A DNA stretch of 64,000 nt from assembly GCF_034314165.1 (NCBI RefSeq), contig NZ_JAVIWK010000001.1, positions 4,665,001-4,729,000 on the forward strand. The letters are read 5' to 3'. A program made the translations under genes and the position numbers. A model generated the notes under the pieces. The model saw nothing but the letters and a program-made list of their open reading frames with translations. It made no database searches and was not told the origin of the DNA. The stretch comes from Pseudomonas sp. Bout1. Its GTDB lineage: Bacteria; Pseudomonadota; Gammaproteobacteria; Pseudomonadales; Pseudomonadaceae. Shown here piece after piece: positions 16,301 through 23,750 of the stretch. How positions within the stretch are numbered: the first letter of the stretch is position 1; the number at the start of each line of letters is the position of its first letter.

Positions 16301-16608
16301 TCGCCACCGGCGTACTCGGCACGGGCGCGGCAGTGGCGGGGTTGGTGGAAGCCGGGGCCGGTCTGTACGGTGCCACGGAAATCGGCGCGGTGGCCGGGAC
16401 CATCAGCGGCATCCTCGGCGGCGCCACGGCGATCCTCGGCGGCATCGGGAGCGCCTTCCTGCCCTTCGCCCTGGCCGATGCCCATGGCAAGGCGCAGGAC
16501 GCGTTCTACGGCCAGCTTGCGCCGGTGCTCAAGCAATATGGCTTGACCGGCGGCCCGACGGAACCGGGCGACTATCCGGAAGACCCGATCCCGGCGATCA
16601 ACACCTGA
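13390..16608 (+). CDS. T3SS translocon protein of the HrpF/NolX/PopF/HrpK type
   Basis: A 1072-residue protein without a signal peptide. The N-terminal part carries imperfect repeats (GPGLIRYETNAGDKIVVSQ at about residue 140 and GPGLIRYTTAAGDKVIVSQ at about 205, each followed by PAL[FY].QV). A middle region of the HrpF/HrpK1 type follows (ALDTGGRGKADNVITHSDVD, repeated in form as ALETGGDNPATGKSDGIGTR). Glycine-rich hydrophobic helices near the C-terminus (GSAGGIIGGVIGVIGGV; IGAVAGTISGILGGATAILG) could insert into host membranes. This is the plan of HrpF, PopF and NolX, which form or assist the translocation pore; 1072 residues is long for the family. It is divergent from the sctD operon and preceded by AGGTGAT. 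Confidence 0.8.
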   Translation: MTAIPNGLDPADNKGPTGSRSTFEKALFTAVDRPVFDPSKIRGPSIPLPYQNVQAPVDNSITYTPLGSDKPVMLKQIDNPRLFEQLVNQYNAQQSDATLEKNLAASKSAGYKEADASTVAPGLGNYKGLGSTTELGPGLIRYETNAGDKIVVSQKQTPALFAQVSGDSAKLFAINASQAEGYRLAGPTETMDPAANIGPPEEVGPGLIRYTTAAGDKVIVSQDITPALYDQVAKLYAGSTGAAGASDTSWIDTSSFGVSGAKAWDTITGNTSGTPTKEELDLNRPKAAAQLLSQNWDAWGLHGAPIDFANPPTNLPPEAQAVLKYVASSPSLMAALDTGGRGKADNVITHSDVDHFIDNAGKDLGAASKSYGSFLGSHPGDLAKANAKSAAILMANESLAAGAGSAMRPGDANQRSNDGMLRTDNLEALGSDSALSTELTGAAAMWSKPGMFHALETGGDNPATGKSDGIGTRDNIGAWLEKQAPKTDSDTLTFLDGAATRDAVAGIDTSGLTADILANPQNYSGEQKAAVLVQLTDAQTRLLVSDYVPHSGLMDKYTSPNYGLNPNEDKIKAQLQSGIETLSADPDVQGFLQNNRGPALADIVDSNPTLKVAMQNYYASDIETGKNLNDNLHAKDQDGKQVDMGVGLQNAANDTTIANLALGGNGHVDLTGIADKAGQSDNIQQYYKTELVTGKAFTDAVAAGMDPTVAASSFAASTASAQAFLGDKASADDAATLQVNFNEALGDALLGGATTDTLNITLGDGKGNFDEAKVTAAINDAQQKDPQMFVTSDGGKIDPAQVVSMLRSVWDIGRQGDKIADALPKAIEGMKFGDVSPAFKQGLLHIGSAVLMSGVLMARSASGSNTPVADANRVSAGLQFAGLLMEGGTKYAKEAGYGITWVNRPDGGTIGDFPGKVPVGKGPLSPQQIANLGAAGKIIGSAGGIIGGVIGVIGGVDSLKKGDYLTGSFSVATGVLGTGAAVAGLVEAGAGLYGATEIGAVAGTISGILGGATAILGGIGSAFLPFALADAHGKAQDAFYGQLAPVLKQYGLTGGPTEPGDYPEDPIPAINT

Positions 16609-16680
16609 GCCTCCCTTGCAGCCTTGCGCGAAAGGGAGCCGCGCGGGGCTGTGTCTTGAACATGCACACAGGTTAATCAC

Positions 16681-17133
16681 ATGACGTATTCACAACGCAG
16701 CCACCTTGAAGACAGCGCTTTTGAAATTCACTTTGGTCCTTATCGACTGCTGCCCAGGCGTCATCTGCTGCTTAAAAACGGTGAACCCGTGAGCTTGGGC
16801 AACAGAGCCCTGACCTTGTTGATTGCCCTCGCCTCGCGACCCGGAGAGCTGCTGGAGAAAACCCAACTGCTGGATATCGCCTGGCCACGGTTGGTGGTGG
16901 AGGAATGCAACCTGCGGGCGCAGATCAAGGCGATTCGCCGGGCGTTGGGGGATGATGATTCGGTGTATATCGCGACGGCGACGGGCCAGGGGTATCGGTT
17001 TGTCGCGCCGACCTGGGTTGAGCGCCAGGCGCAGAAAAAACCGCTGGTGTTGGGGGTTTATAGCTGTCGCCGGTGTTTGGGCAGCGAAGTAACGCCGGTG
17101 CACAGTGCGCGGCAGGAGACGCTTAACAGCTGA
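16681..17133 (+). CDS. Stand-alone winged-helix transcriptional regulator (OmpR/ToxR-type DNA-binding domain)
   Basis: A 150-residue protein consisting almost only of a Trans_reg_C winged helix (residues about 15-110: [75 protein letters not shown]). It has no receiver domain, membrane segment or TPR region, unlike CadC, ToxR or HilA. The C-terminal 40 residues are unrelated and include CRRCLGSE. It begins 72 bp after the translocon gene in the same direction and may be cotranscribed. A role in T3SS control is plausible from position only. Confidence 0.8.
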   Translation: MTYSQRSHLEDSAFEIHFGPYRLLPRRHLLLKNGEPVSLGNRALTLLIALASRPGELLEKTQLLDIAWPRLVVEECNLRAQIKAIRRALGDDDSVYIATATGQGYRFVAPTWVERQAQKKPLVLGVYSCRRCLGSEVTPVHSARQETLNS

Positions 17134-17145
17134 ACCGTGGGGATT

Positions 17146-17180
17146 ATTCCGTTGGAAAAATATGTTTTTTCCAACGGAAT
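17146..17180. terminator. Perfect 15-bp hairpin after the winged-helix regulator
   Basis: ATTCCGTTGGAAAAA (17146-17160) is followed by a 5-base loop and its exact reverse complement (17166-17180). The hairpin begins 13 bp after the regulator's stop. The U-run lies inside the right arm rather than after it, so it is an atypical intrinsic terminator, or alternatively an operator in front of sodC (start 17250). Confidence 0.5.
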
Positions 17181-17249
17181 TATTTGGCTGGGCTGGTCGT
17201 TGTATTTCCCGAGACTGCTCACTTTTATCAACTTTTCGGGAAACCCCTC

Positions 17250-17771
17250 ATGAATCGTATTCACTGGCTCAGTTTGGCAAGCCTTCTCGCCATTGGCACC
17301 GCTCAGGCGGCCTCCTTGCAAGTTCCGGTCAACCTCGTCAGTGCCGATGGCGCGCCGCAGCCTGTGGGTACGGTGACTATCAGTGAGTCCGCCTATGGCC
17401 TGATTTTTACACCTGATTTGAAGTCCATGCCGATGGGCGCGCATGGGTTTCATATCCATGAGAACGGCAGCTGTGACGCGGGAGTGAAGGATGGTGTGAA
17501 GGTGGCCGCGTTGGCGGCGGGTGGGCATTTTGACCCGCAGAAGACGGGTAAGCATTTGGGACCGTATGCCGAGGGGCATTTGGGGGATTTGCCGGCGCTG
17601 TATGTGAATATGGACGGGACTTCGACCAACCCGGTATTGGCGCCGCGGTTGAAGACGATTGCGCAGATTCAGGGGCATGCGTTGATGATTCACGCTGGCG
17701 GGGATAATCATTCGGACATGCCCAAGCCATTGGGTGGTGGTGGTGAGCGCGTGGCTTGTGGGGTGATCTGA
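17250..17771 (+). CDS. sodC: Periplasmic Cu/Zn superoxide dismutase
   Basis: A 173-residue protein with signal peptide [20 protein letters not shown] that converts superoxide to hydrogen peroxide and oxygen in the periplasm. Metal-binding motifs are present: [11 protein letters not shown] (copper ligands and disulfide cysteine), [20 protein letters not shown] (bridging and zinc ligands), HLGDLP, and HAGGDNHSD near the C-terminus, with the partner cysteine in ERVACGVI. The ATG at 17250 is chosen because it starts the signal peptide. Length is normal. Periplasmic SodC often protects against host- or phagocyte-derived superoxide. Confidence 0.95.
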   Translation: MNRIHWLSLASLLAIGTAQAASLQVPVNLVSADGAPQPVGTVTISESAYGLIFTPDLKSMPMGAHGFHIHENGSCDAGVKDGVKVAALAAGGHFDPQKTGKHLGPYAEGHLGDLPALYVNMDGTSTNPVLAPRLKTIAQIQGHALMIHAGGDNHSDMPKPLGGGGERVACGVI

Positions 17772-17792
17772 ATCGGGGCGTATCCGGTATTT

Positions 17793-18040
17793 GGGTAACG
17801 GCTTCGATGGGTTCCGCCCTTACGGCGGGTCACTTTTGAAAGGAGCCCAAAAGTAACCAAAAGGCTCTTGCCCCACCACTCGGCACCTCGCTTAGGCTCG
17901 GTGTGCCCTCACTCCGGCTTTGGACCGTGGGCCGCCGTCATGGGCCATCCTTGGCCCAGGACGGCTAACCCGGCGTCCTGCCGGGTTACCCACGCTCCAA
18001 AGCCTGCGTTCGGCCAGCGTGGTTGACGGGGCGCCTAAGA
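17793..18040 (-). repeat. Intergenic repeat family, copy 2 (reverse orientation)
   Basis: This segment is the reverse complement of the repeat seen at 6560-6825. It contains GGGTCACTTTTG, AAAAGTAACCAAAAGG, CTTGCCCCACCACTCGG and the hairpin CCGGCGTCCTGCCGG. It forms the left end of a 1.1-kb non-coding stretch (17772-18875) between sodC and the DyP peroxidase gene. I see only repeats and no gene in that stretch. Confidence 0.7.
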
Positions 18041-18540
18041 TCAAGATCACAAGCAGATCAAGAACACAGCGGCCTACAGGCCGGCTTGAGTGTTAAAAGC
18101 AACAGCGAAATCAAAGGCCGGCACGGTTCAAATGTAGGAGCTGGCTTGCCTGCGATGGCATCGCCGCGGGGTGTCTGAAAAACCGAGTCGCCTGCATCGC
18201 CGGCAAGCCAGCTCCTACAGCTTTTGCCTTGGCTTTTAACACTCAGGCCGCCGCGACGGCCCGTCCCTGCCCCGTCGCGGCTAAACCGGCGTCCTGCCGG
18301 GTTACCCGCTCCGTACTACCTGCGTTCGGCCAGCGTGGTTGACGGGGCGCCTAAGATCAAGATCACAAGCAGATCAAGAACACAGCGGCCTACAGGCCGG
18401 CTTGAGTGTTAAAAGCAACAGCGAAATCAAAGGCCGGCACGGTTCCAATGTAGGAGCTGGCTTGCCTGCGATGGCATCGCCGCGGTGTGGCTGAAAAACC
18501 GAGTTGCCTGCATCGCCGGCAAGCCAGCTCCTACAGCTTT
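18005..18540. repeat. 316-bp tandem duplication containing two REPINs
   Basis: The segment from CGGCCAGCGTGGTTGACGGG onward occurs at 18011 and again at 18327, a 316-bp period, with near identity through TCAAGATCACAAGCAGATCA and the following REPIN. The REPINs are at 18133-18219 and 18449-18535, each with arms TGTAGGAGCTGGCTTGCC and GGCAAGCCAGCTCCTACA. The second copy differs by single bases (CGCGGGGTGTCTG against CGCGGTGTGGCTG). It is a recent local duplication within intergenic DNA. Confidence 0.85.
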
Positions 18541-18619
18541 TGCCCTGGCTTTTAACACTCAGGTCGGCTTTCAGGCCGCCGTGCTCTTGCTCTTGATCTT
18601 GATCTGACTGCCCCATTCA

Positions 18620-18846
18620 GCCCGAGGCCGAACGCAGGGATTGAGGAGCGGGTAAACCGGCAGGACGCCGGTTTAGCCGCGACGGGCCAGGGACGGGCCG
18701 TCGCGGCGGCCCGCGGAGCAATTCCGGAGTGAGGGAACGCCGAGCCACAGCGAGGCGCCGACAGGCGGGGCAGAGCGTTTTGGTTACTTTTGCGCTTTTC
18801 AAAAGTGACCCGCTGTAAGAGCGGAACCCATATCAGCCGTTACCCA
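18620..18846 (+). repeat. Intergenic repeat family, copy 3
   Basis: This copy has the same orientation as the one at 6560-6825: hairpin CCGGCAGGACGCCGG, then CCGTCGCGGCGGCCCGCGGA, GGTTACTTTTG and GTGACCCGCTGTAAGAGCGG. With copy 2 reversed, it brackets the duplicated REPIN region so that the whole stretch 17.8-18.85 kb is a large imperfect inverted repeat. Confidence 0.75.
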
Positions 18847-18875
18847 AATAAAGGATATGTACCCGGTACAAAACC

Positions 18876-19736
18876 TCAGAGCACCAAGCTCAAATCCACC
18901 CGCCCATCACGCAATGGCGGGCACCAATAGTACCCCCCAGTCAACGGCTTGCTAATACGATACAACCCATCAACGATCCCATCCTCAAGCCCACTCATCC
19001 GCCGCAACTGCGCTTCAAACGCATCAAACGAATGCCCAAACGCCAGGAACATCAACCCCGCCTGACCATTCTCGGCCCAAGGCATCGACCGACGCACCAC
19101 AAATGCCTCAGGCGTAAAACTCTCCTGGGCCGTACGCTTGGTGTGCGCCGACTCCGGCGCATCCTCCAACTCTTCGTTATCCCCATGGCGCCGACCAATA
19201 ATGTGGTCCCGCTCCAGAGCCGGCAACGCCGCAAACCCATCCAGGTCATGCTGCCACTGCTGGATCGCCGCAAAACTCGCACCACCCTGCGCCACCGCCG
19301 CATCCACCGCCGCATCGTCATGCGGGTTCTCAGTGCCGTCCTCATAATCAGTCAGGTCAAACCCGGTCTTGTAGCGAAACCCCTCGGTCATCTGCACCAG
19401 ACCAAACCCCGGCGCCAGGGCCTTCTCAAACGCCCGGCTGCGCAACAGCAACTCACCGCGATCCACACCATGCAACCAGACCCACAGCGCCTGCTGGGTC
19501 GACGGATTCTCCGCCCCCGGCCCGCTCACACGCGGGAACGCCCGCAACCCTTCAATTCGCGCGCCCAGCGCATTGACCAGCGGCTCACCAAAACCGACCA
19601 CCGCATTCGCATCCACCCGTTGCACCAGCGCATCCAGTGCGGCAGGTACAGCCTCCAGGGACTCAATGGCAAAAAACAGATGGCGTGCCTGCAACGGCAC
19701 CGGTGCGGCAAGAATGCCCGGCTGGTACTGACTCAT
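18876..19736 (-). CDS. DyP-type heme peroxidase
   Basis: A 286-residue cytoplasmic protein starting MSQYQPGILAAPVPLQARHLF. DyP family features are the opening beta-strand segment followed by HLFFAIES, the motif YEDGTENP near residue 150 (GXXDG-type loop with the catalytic Asp), IGRRHGDNEELED, a candidate axial His in ESAHTKRTAQ, and the C-terminal AGLMFLAFGHSFDAFEAQL. It resembles the YfeX-like class, which oxidises dyes, porphyrinogens or phenolics with peroxide. The ATG at 19736 is chosen because the family starts close to QPGIL. There is no Tat signal, unlike EfeB. Confidence 0.92.
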   Translation of the reverse strand: MSQYQPGILAAPVPLQARHLFFAIESLEAVPAALDALVQRVDANAVVGFGEPLVNALGARIEGLRAFPRVSGPGAENPSTQQALWVWLHGVDRGELLLRSRAFEKALAPGFGLVQMTEGFRYKTGFDLTDYEDGTENPHDDAAVDAAVAQGGASFAAIQQWQHDLDGFAALPALERDHIIGRRHGDNEELEDAPESAHTKRTAQESFTPEAFVVRRSMPWAENGQAGLMFLAFGHSFDAFEAQLRRMSGLEDGIVDGLYRISKPLTGGYYWCPPLRDGRVDLSLVL

Positions 19737-19932
19737 GTGAACTCCTTCAAGAAAGCCGCGCAGTTTACCCGGCGAGCACCCGGTTGTGCTCAAGGTTTTC
19801 CAGGGTTCACAAAGCAAGGCAAAACGGTGCCAAACGGGCCACTTGTGGGCGTAATGCGTCTAACCCTTGCCACACGGACCGTTGATGGGTGAATCTCTAG
19901 TCACGTTTTGCAACCACTCCAGGGGTAGCGAC

Positions 19933-21558
19933 ATGACCACCGACAACTTGCTCGCCCAGCTGTTTCCCACTGCCGCCGAGATTCCCGAGCAATTCCGGCT
20001 CGCGGCGCCCATTGAACAACGTGATTACCTGGTCGGCGGCCAGTTGCATGTGTGGCACGGGCCCTTGGCCGAAGTACGCAGCCCGGTGCAGTTGCGCGGG
20101 GCCGACGGTGACACACCCGTGATCATCGGCAGCACCCCGCTGCTGGACGCCGACACGGCCTTGACCGCCCTCGACGCCGCCGTGGCCGCTTACGACCGTG
20201 GCCAGGGCGCTTGGCCGACGATGCGCGTGGTGGATCGCATCCAGCACGTCGAAGCCTTTTTGCGACGCATGCGTGAACAGCGCGATGCGGTGGTCAAGCT
20301 GCTGATGTGGGAGATCGGCAAGAACCTCAAGGACTCGCAGAAAGAGTTCGATCGCACCTGCGACTACATTACCGACACCATCAACGCCCTCAAGGATCTC
20401 GACCGCCGTTCCAGCCGCTTCGAGCTGGAGCAGGACACCCTGGGGCAAATCCGCCGGGTGCCGCTGGGCGTGGCGCTGTGCATGGGCCCTTACAACTACC
20501 CGCTGAACGAGACGTTCACCACGCTGATCCCGGCGCTGATCATGGGCAATACCGTGGTGTTCAAGCCGGCCAAGCTCGGCGTGTTGTTGATTCGCCCATT
20601 GCTGGAAGCGTTTCGCGACAGCTTCCCCGCCGGCGTGATCAACGTGATCTACGGCAGCGGCCGCGAGACGGTCAGCGCGCTGATGGCCAGCGGCAAGATC
20701 GATATCTTTGCGTTTATCGGCACCAACAAGGCCGCCAGCGACCTGAAAAAGCTCCACCCAAAACCTCACCGTCTACGTGCGGCACTCGGCCTGGATGCGA
20801 AAAACCCGGGGATCGTGCTGCCCCAGGTCGACCTGGACAATGCGGTGAGCGAAGCGGTTACCGGTTCCCTTTCGTTCAACGGCCAGCGTTGCACCGCGTT
20901 GAAGATCCTGTTTGTGCACGAGGATGTGGTCGACAGCTTTATCGAGAAATTCAACCACAAGCTGGCGACCCTCAAACCCGGCATGCCGTGGGAAGACGGC
21001 GTGTCGCTGACGCCACTGCCCGAGCAGGGCAAGGTCGATTACCTGGGCGGGTTGGTGACCGATGCACTCGCCCACGGCGCCAACGTGGTGAACGAAAATG
21101 GCGGCGCCAGCCGTGGCTCGTTTTTCTACCCGGCGGTGCTGTACCCGGTGAACCCGCAGATGCGCGTGTACCACGAGGAACAGTTCGGCCCGGTGGTGCC
21201 GATCGTGCCTTACCGCGACCTGGAAACGGTGATCGACTACGTGCTGGAGTCGGACTTCGGCCAGCAACTGAGTATCTTCGGCACCAGCCCTCGCGAAGTC
21301 GGGCGCCTGGTGGACGCGTTCGCCAATCAGGTGGGCCGGATCAACATCAACGCCCAGTGCCAGCGCGGGCCGGACAGTTTCCCGTTCAACGGACGCAAGA
21401 ACTCGGCCGAGGGCACGCTGTCGGTACATGATGCGTTGCGGGTGTTTTCGATCCGTACCCTGGTGGCGACCAAGTTCCAGGCGAGCAACAAGGAACTGGT
21501 CAGCGATATCCTGCAGGAGCGCACGTCGAGCTTTCTGACCACTGATTATATTTTCTGA
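19933..21558 (+). CDS. gapN: NADP-dependent glyceraldehyde-3-phosphate dehydrogenase-like aldehyde dehydrogenase (GapN-like)
   Basis: A 541-residue ALDH-superfamily enzyme expected to oxidise glyceraldehyde 3-phosphate (or a related aldehyde) directly to the acid with NADP+. Landmarks are the GPYNYP motif (185-190), VVFKPAK (208-214), GSGRETV for nucleotide binding, and the catalytic loop SFNGQRCTA with Cys320. The usual ELGG general-base motif is replaced by ALGLDAKNP (Ala284 at the Glu position), which looks characteristic of this subfamily but should be noted. The start at 19933 is supported by AGGGGT upstream and is divergent from the DyP gene. The exact substrate is inferred. Confidence 0.8.
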   Translation: MTTDNLLAQLFPTAAEIPEQFRLAAPIEQRDYLVGGQLHVWHGPLAEVRSPVQLRGADGDTPVIIGSTPLLDADTALTALDAAVAAYDRGQGAWPTMRVVDRIQHVEAFLRRMREQRDAVVKLLMWEIGKNLKDSQKEFDRTCDYITDTINALKDLDRRSSRFELEQDTLGQIRRVPLGVALCMGPYNYPLNETFTTLIPALIMGNTVVFKPAKLGVLLIRPLLEAFRDSFPAGVINVIYGSGRETVSALMASGKIDIFAFIGTNKAASDLKKLHPKPHRLRAALGLDAKNPGIVLPQVDLDNAVSEAVTGSLSFNGQRCTALKILFVHEDVVDSFIEKFNHKLATLKPGMPWEDGVSLTPLPEQGKVDYLGGLVTDALAHGANVVNENGGASRGSFFYPAVLYPVNPQMRVYHEEQFGPVVPIVPYRDLETVIDYVLESDFGQQLSIFGTSPREVGRLVDAFANQVGRININAQCQRGPDSFPFNGRKNSAEGTLSVHDALRVFSIRTLVATKFQASNKELVSDILQERTSSFLTTDYIF

Positions 21559-21577
21559 GCCTGGCGCCGCTCAAGAA

Positions 21578-21668
21578 TGTGGGAGCCGGGCTTGCCCGCG
21601 CTGAGGGCCGACAGTCGACATCTGTGGTGACTGACACGCCGCCATCGCGGGCAAGCCCGGCTCCCACA
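21578..21668. repeat. REPIN hairpin
   Basis: Arms TGTGGGAGCCGGGCTTGCCCGCG and its reverse complement bracket about 45 bases in the 154-bp gap between gapN and the FUSC gene. The GCCGGGCTTGCCCGCG arm marks a different REP class from those ending GGCTTGCCTGCGAT. Confidence 0.85.
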
Positions 21669-21712
21669 TATTGACCGCGTGAATCCTTACTGACGAGGCC
21701 ACATCCAGATTG

Positions 21713-22780
21713 ATGAACCTGCACTTGCCCCTCTTCGCCCGCCGCTTGCTGCGTCCTTTGCTGGACCCGTACCGGCGCTACCGTCACGCCAAGTTGATCC
21801 ACGCAGTACGGGTTTCCATCGGTTTGCTCGCAACGATCCTGCTCACCACCGGCATCAACCTGCCCCACGGTGAGTGGGCCTCGGTGACGATGTTGATCGT
21901 GATCGGCGGTTTGCAGCACCATGGCAATATCGGCAAGAAAGCCGTCGAGCGCGCCTACGGCACGTTGATCGGCGCCAGCGTCGGTTTGCTGCTGGTGCTG
22001 CAACAGGCGTATCTGGGGCAGCCGTTATTGACCTATTTGCTGATGTCGGTGGTGTGCGGGTTCTTTTCCTATCACGCCATCGGCAAGGGCGGATACATCG
22101 CGTTGCTTTCGGCGATCACCGTATTTATCGTCGCGGGCCATGGCGATAATCCGATATCGGACGGGCTGTGGCGCACGGTCGACATCCTGATCGGCATCGT
22201 CCTGGCCCTGGCGTTTTCCTTCGCCCTCCCGCTGTATGCGGTGTATTCCTGGCGCTACAACCTGGCCAGTGCCTTGCGCGATTGCGCGGCAATTTATAGC
22301 CGGATCATCAGCGGCCAGTCGGTCACCGATGATGAACACCTCAAGCTGCTGAATCGGCTTAACGCCGCGATGCTGCAACTGCGTTCGTTGATGCCTTCGG
22401 TGTCCAAGGAAGTGCGGATTTCCATGACCGAACTGGACACCATCCAACGGCATTTGCGGATGTGCATCAGCACCCTGGAGATCCTCGGCAATACCCGGCC
22501 CGATCCACGGGACAAGGACGCCCTGGCGCGTATGCAAGTGGCATTGAAGGCCGAGCATCGGCAGATTCGGGTGCAGTTGATTGGCATGGCGCGGGCGTTG
22601 CAATCCGGGGCCACCGACCGGCTGGAACGGCCGAGCAACACGCCGACCCACGAGCAGACATTTGAAGTGCCGGTGGCCAACGCCCTGGACGGTTACCGGT
22701 TATTGACCCTGCAACTGGCGGCGAACATTGATGGCATGCGCCAGCGCCTGGCCAAGAGTGCCAGCCACTGGAAAATCTGA
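21713..22780 (+). CDS. FUSC family inner membrane protein (YccS-like transporter)
   Basis: A 355-residue membrane protein. About six hydrophobic helices fill the first 190 residues (VSIGLLATILLTTGINLPHG; SVGLLLVLQQAYLG; LLSAITVFIVAGHG; LIGIVLALAFSFALPLYAV), followed by a soluble helical C-terminus. FUSC proteins include AaeB-type aromatic acid exporters and YccS, and probably export small organic anions. The ATG at 21713 immediately follows a possible TTG at 21710. It ends back to back with the convergent LysR gene (stops at 22780 and 22781). Confidence 0.82.
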   Translation: MNLHLPLFARRLLRPLLDPYRRYRHAKLIHAVRVSIGLLATILLTTGINLPHGEWASVTMLIVIGGLQHHGNIGKKAVERAYGTLIGASVGLLLVLQQAYLGQPLLTYLLMSVVCGFFSYHAIGKGGYIALLSAITVFIVAGHGDNPISDGLWRTVDILIGIVLALAFSFALPLYAVYSWRYNLASALRDCAAIYSRIISGQSVTDDEHLKLLNRLNAAMLQLRSLMPSVSKEVRISMTELDTIQRHLRMCISTLEILGNTRPDPRDKDALARMQVALKAEHRQIRVQLIGMARALQSGATDRLERPSNTPTHEQTFEVPVANALDGYRLLTLQLAANIDGMRQRLAKSASHWKI

Positions 22781-23644
22781 TCAGCCCCGCTGCAGCGCCT
22801 GTACCAGCAGTTGCTGCAACGCCTGTAACCGGGGCTCGGGGCTGTCCTCGGCAAAGCGCAACACATTCGCCACTTCGGGCAGCGGCATCCGTTGGTCGAA
22901 GGGGCGATACACTTCCACGCGCTTGTCGAGATGGTCACTGTTGAGCAGGCCGATGCCCAACCCGGCGGCGATGGCCGATACCACGCCCTCCACCGACCCA
23001 CACTCCACCACCACCTGCCAGCGAATGCCCAAGGCGCTCAACCGTTCCTGGGCCAGTTGCCGGTAAAAACAGCCGGGGCCGAAGGTGATCAGCCGCACGC
23101 TCTCGTCAGGCGCGGCCTGCCAGCCGGGCCGGGCGCACCAGTGCACCTGTTCGGTCCACAGCAAGTGGTCCCGCGCTTCGATACGCGGGATGAAATCCTG
23201 GTGCAGCGCCAGGTCCAACTCGCGGTCCACCAGGGCCTGGCGAAGCACGTGGCTCTGTTCCACCACGATCCGTACATCCAACTGGCGGTGTTGCCGGGAA
23301 AACTGGCCGAGCAAGTTCGACAACTTGGCCATCGGCACCTGTTCGGTGGCGCCCAGGCGGATGGAGCCCTGCAACTGCACTGGATTGAAATGCGCCAACG
23401 CCGCGTCGTGGGCCTCGATGATGCGCCGGGCGTGGACCAACAGCTGCGCGCCGTCATCACTGGCCACCAGGCGCTGCCCCTCGCGCTGGATCAATGGCCG
23501 TTCGAGTTGTTTCTCCAGGCGCTTGATCTTCCAGCTGACCGCCGACTGGCTGAGGTTCAGGCGCTCGGCCGCGCGGGTGACACTGCCGGTTTCGACCACG
23601 GTTTGCAGGGCACGCAGCACATCAATGGGCAGTCGCTGGTTCAT
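22781..23644 (-). CDS. LysR-family transcriptional regulator
   Basis: A 287-residue LysR protein. The N-terminal winged helix-turn-helix covers residues about 5-65 (LRALQTVVETGSVTRAAERL, NLSQSAVSWKIKRLEKQLER), followed by a two-lobed effector-binding domain. The ATG at 23644 begins MNQRLPIDVLR, the normal spacing to the HTH. It is divergent from an alpha/beta hydrolase gene 106 bp away, the classic arrangement in which the regulator controls its neighbour and itself. A candidate operator lies between them. Confidence 0.92.
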   Translation of the reverse strand: MNQRLPIDVLRALQTVVETGSVTRAAERLNLSQSAVSWKIKRLEKQLERPLIQREGQRLVASDDGAQLLVHARRIIEAHDAALAHFNPVQLQGSIRLGATEQVPMAKLSNLLGQFSRQHRQLDVRIVVEQSHVLRQALVDRELDLALHQDFIPRIEARDHLLWTEQVHWCARPGWQAAPDESVRLITFGPGCFYRQLAQERLSALGIRWQVVVECGSVEGVVSAIAAGLGIGLLNSDHLDKRVEVYRPFDQRMPLPEVANVLRFAEDSPEPRLQALQQLLVQALQRG

Positions 23645-23651
23645 GATCAAC

Positions 23652-23675
23652 ACCTATGACAAAAACAGGATAGGT
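23652..23675. promoter_or_regulatory. Inverted repeat in LysR/hydrolase intergenic region
   Basis: ACCTAT at 23652-23657 and ATAGGT at 23670-23675 form a perfect 6-bp inverted repeat with a 12-bp spacer, in the 106-bp gap between the divergent genes. Size and spacing fit a LysR-type binding site. A further TGTCAT repeat follows at about 23687-23702. Confidence 0.45.
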
Positions 23676-23750
23676 AGAGAGTAAGTTGTCATTGGTGTCA
23701 TGACCAGCCGGGCTTTAGGGTAAAGCCTTCATTAACCGCGAGGATCTGTC

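Noticed and set aside
16611..16638. Terminator after the translocon gene (CTCCCTT ... AAGGGAG)
   Set aside because: The stem is short with a long loop and is not followed by a T-run; the regulator gene follows 72 bp later and may be cotranscribed.
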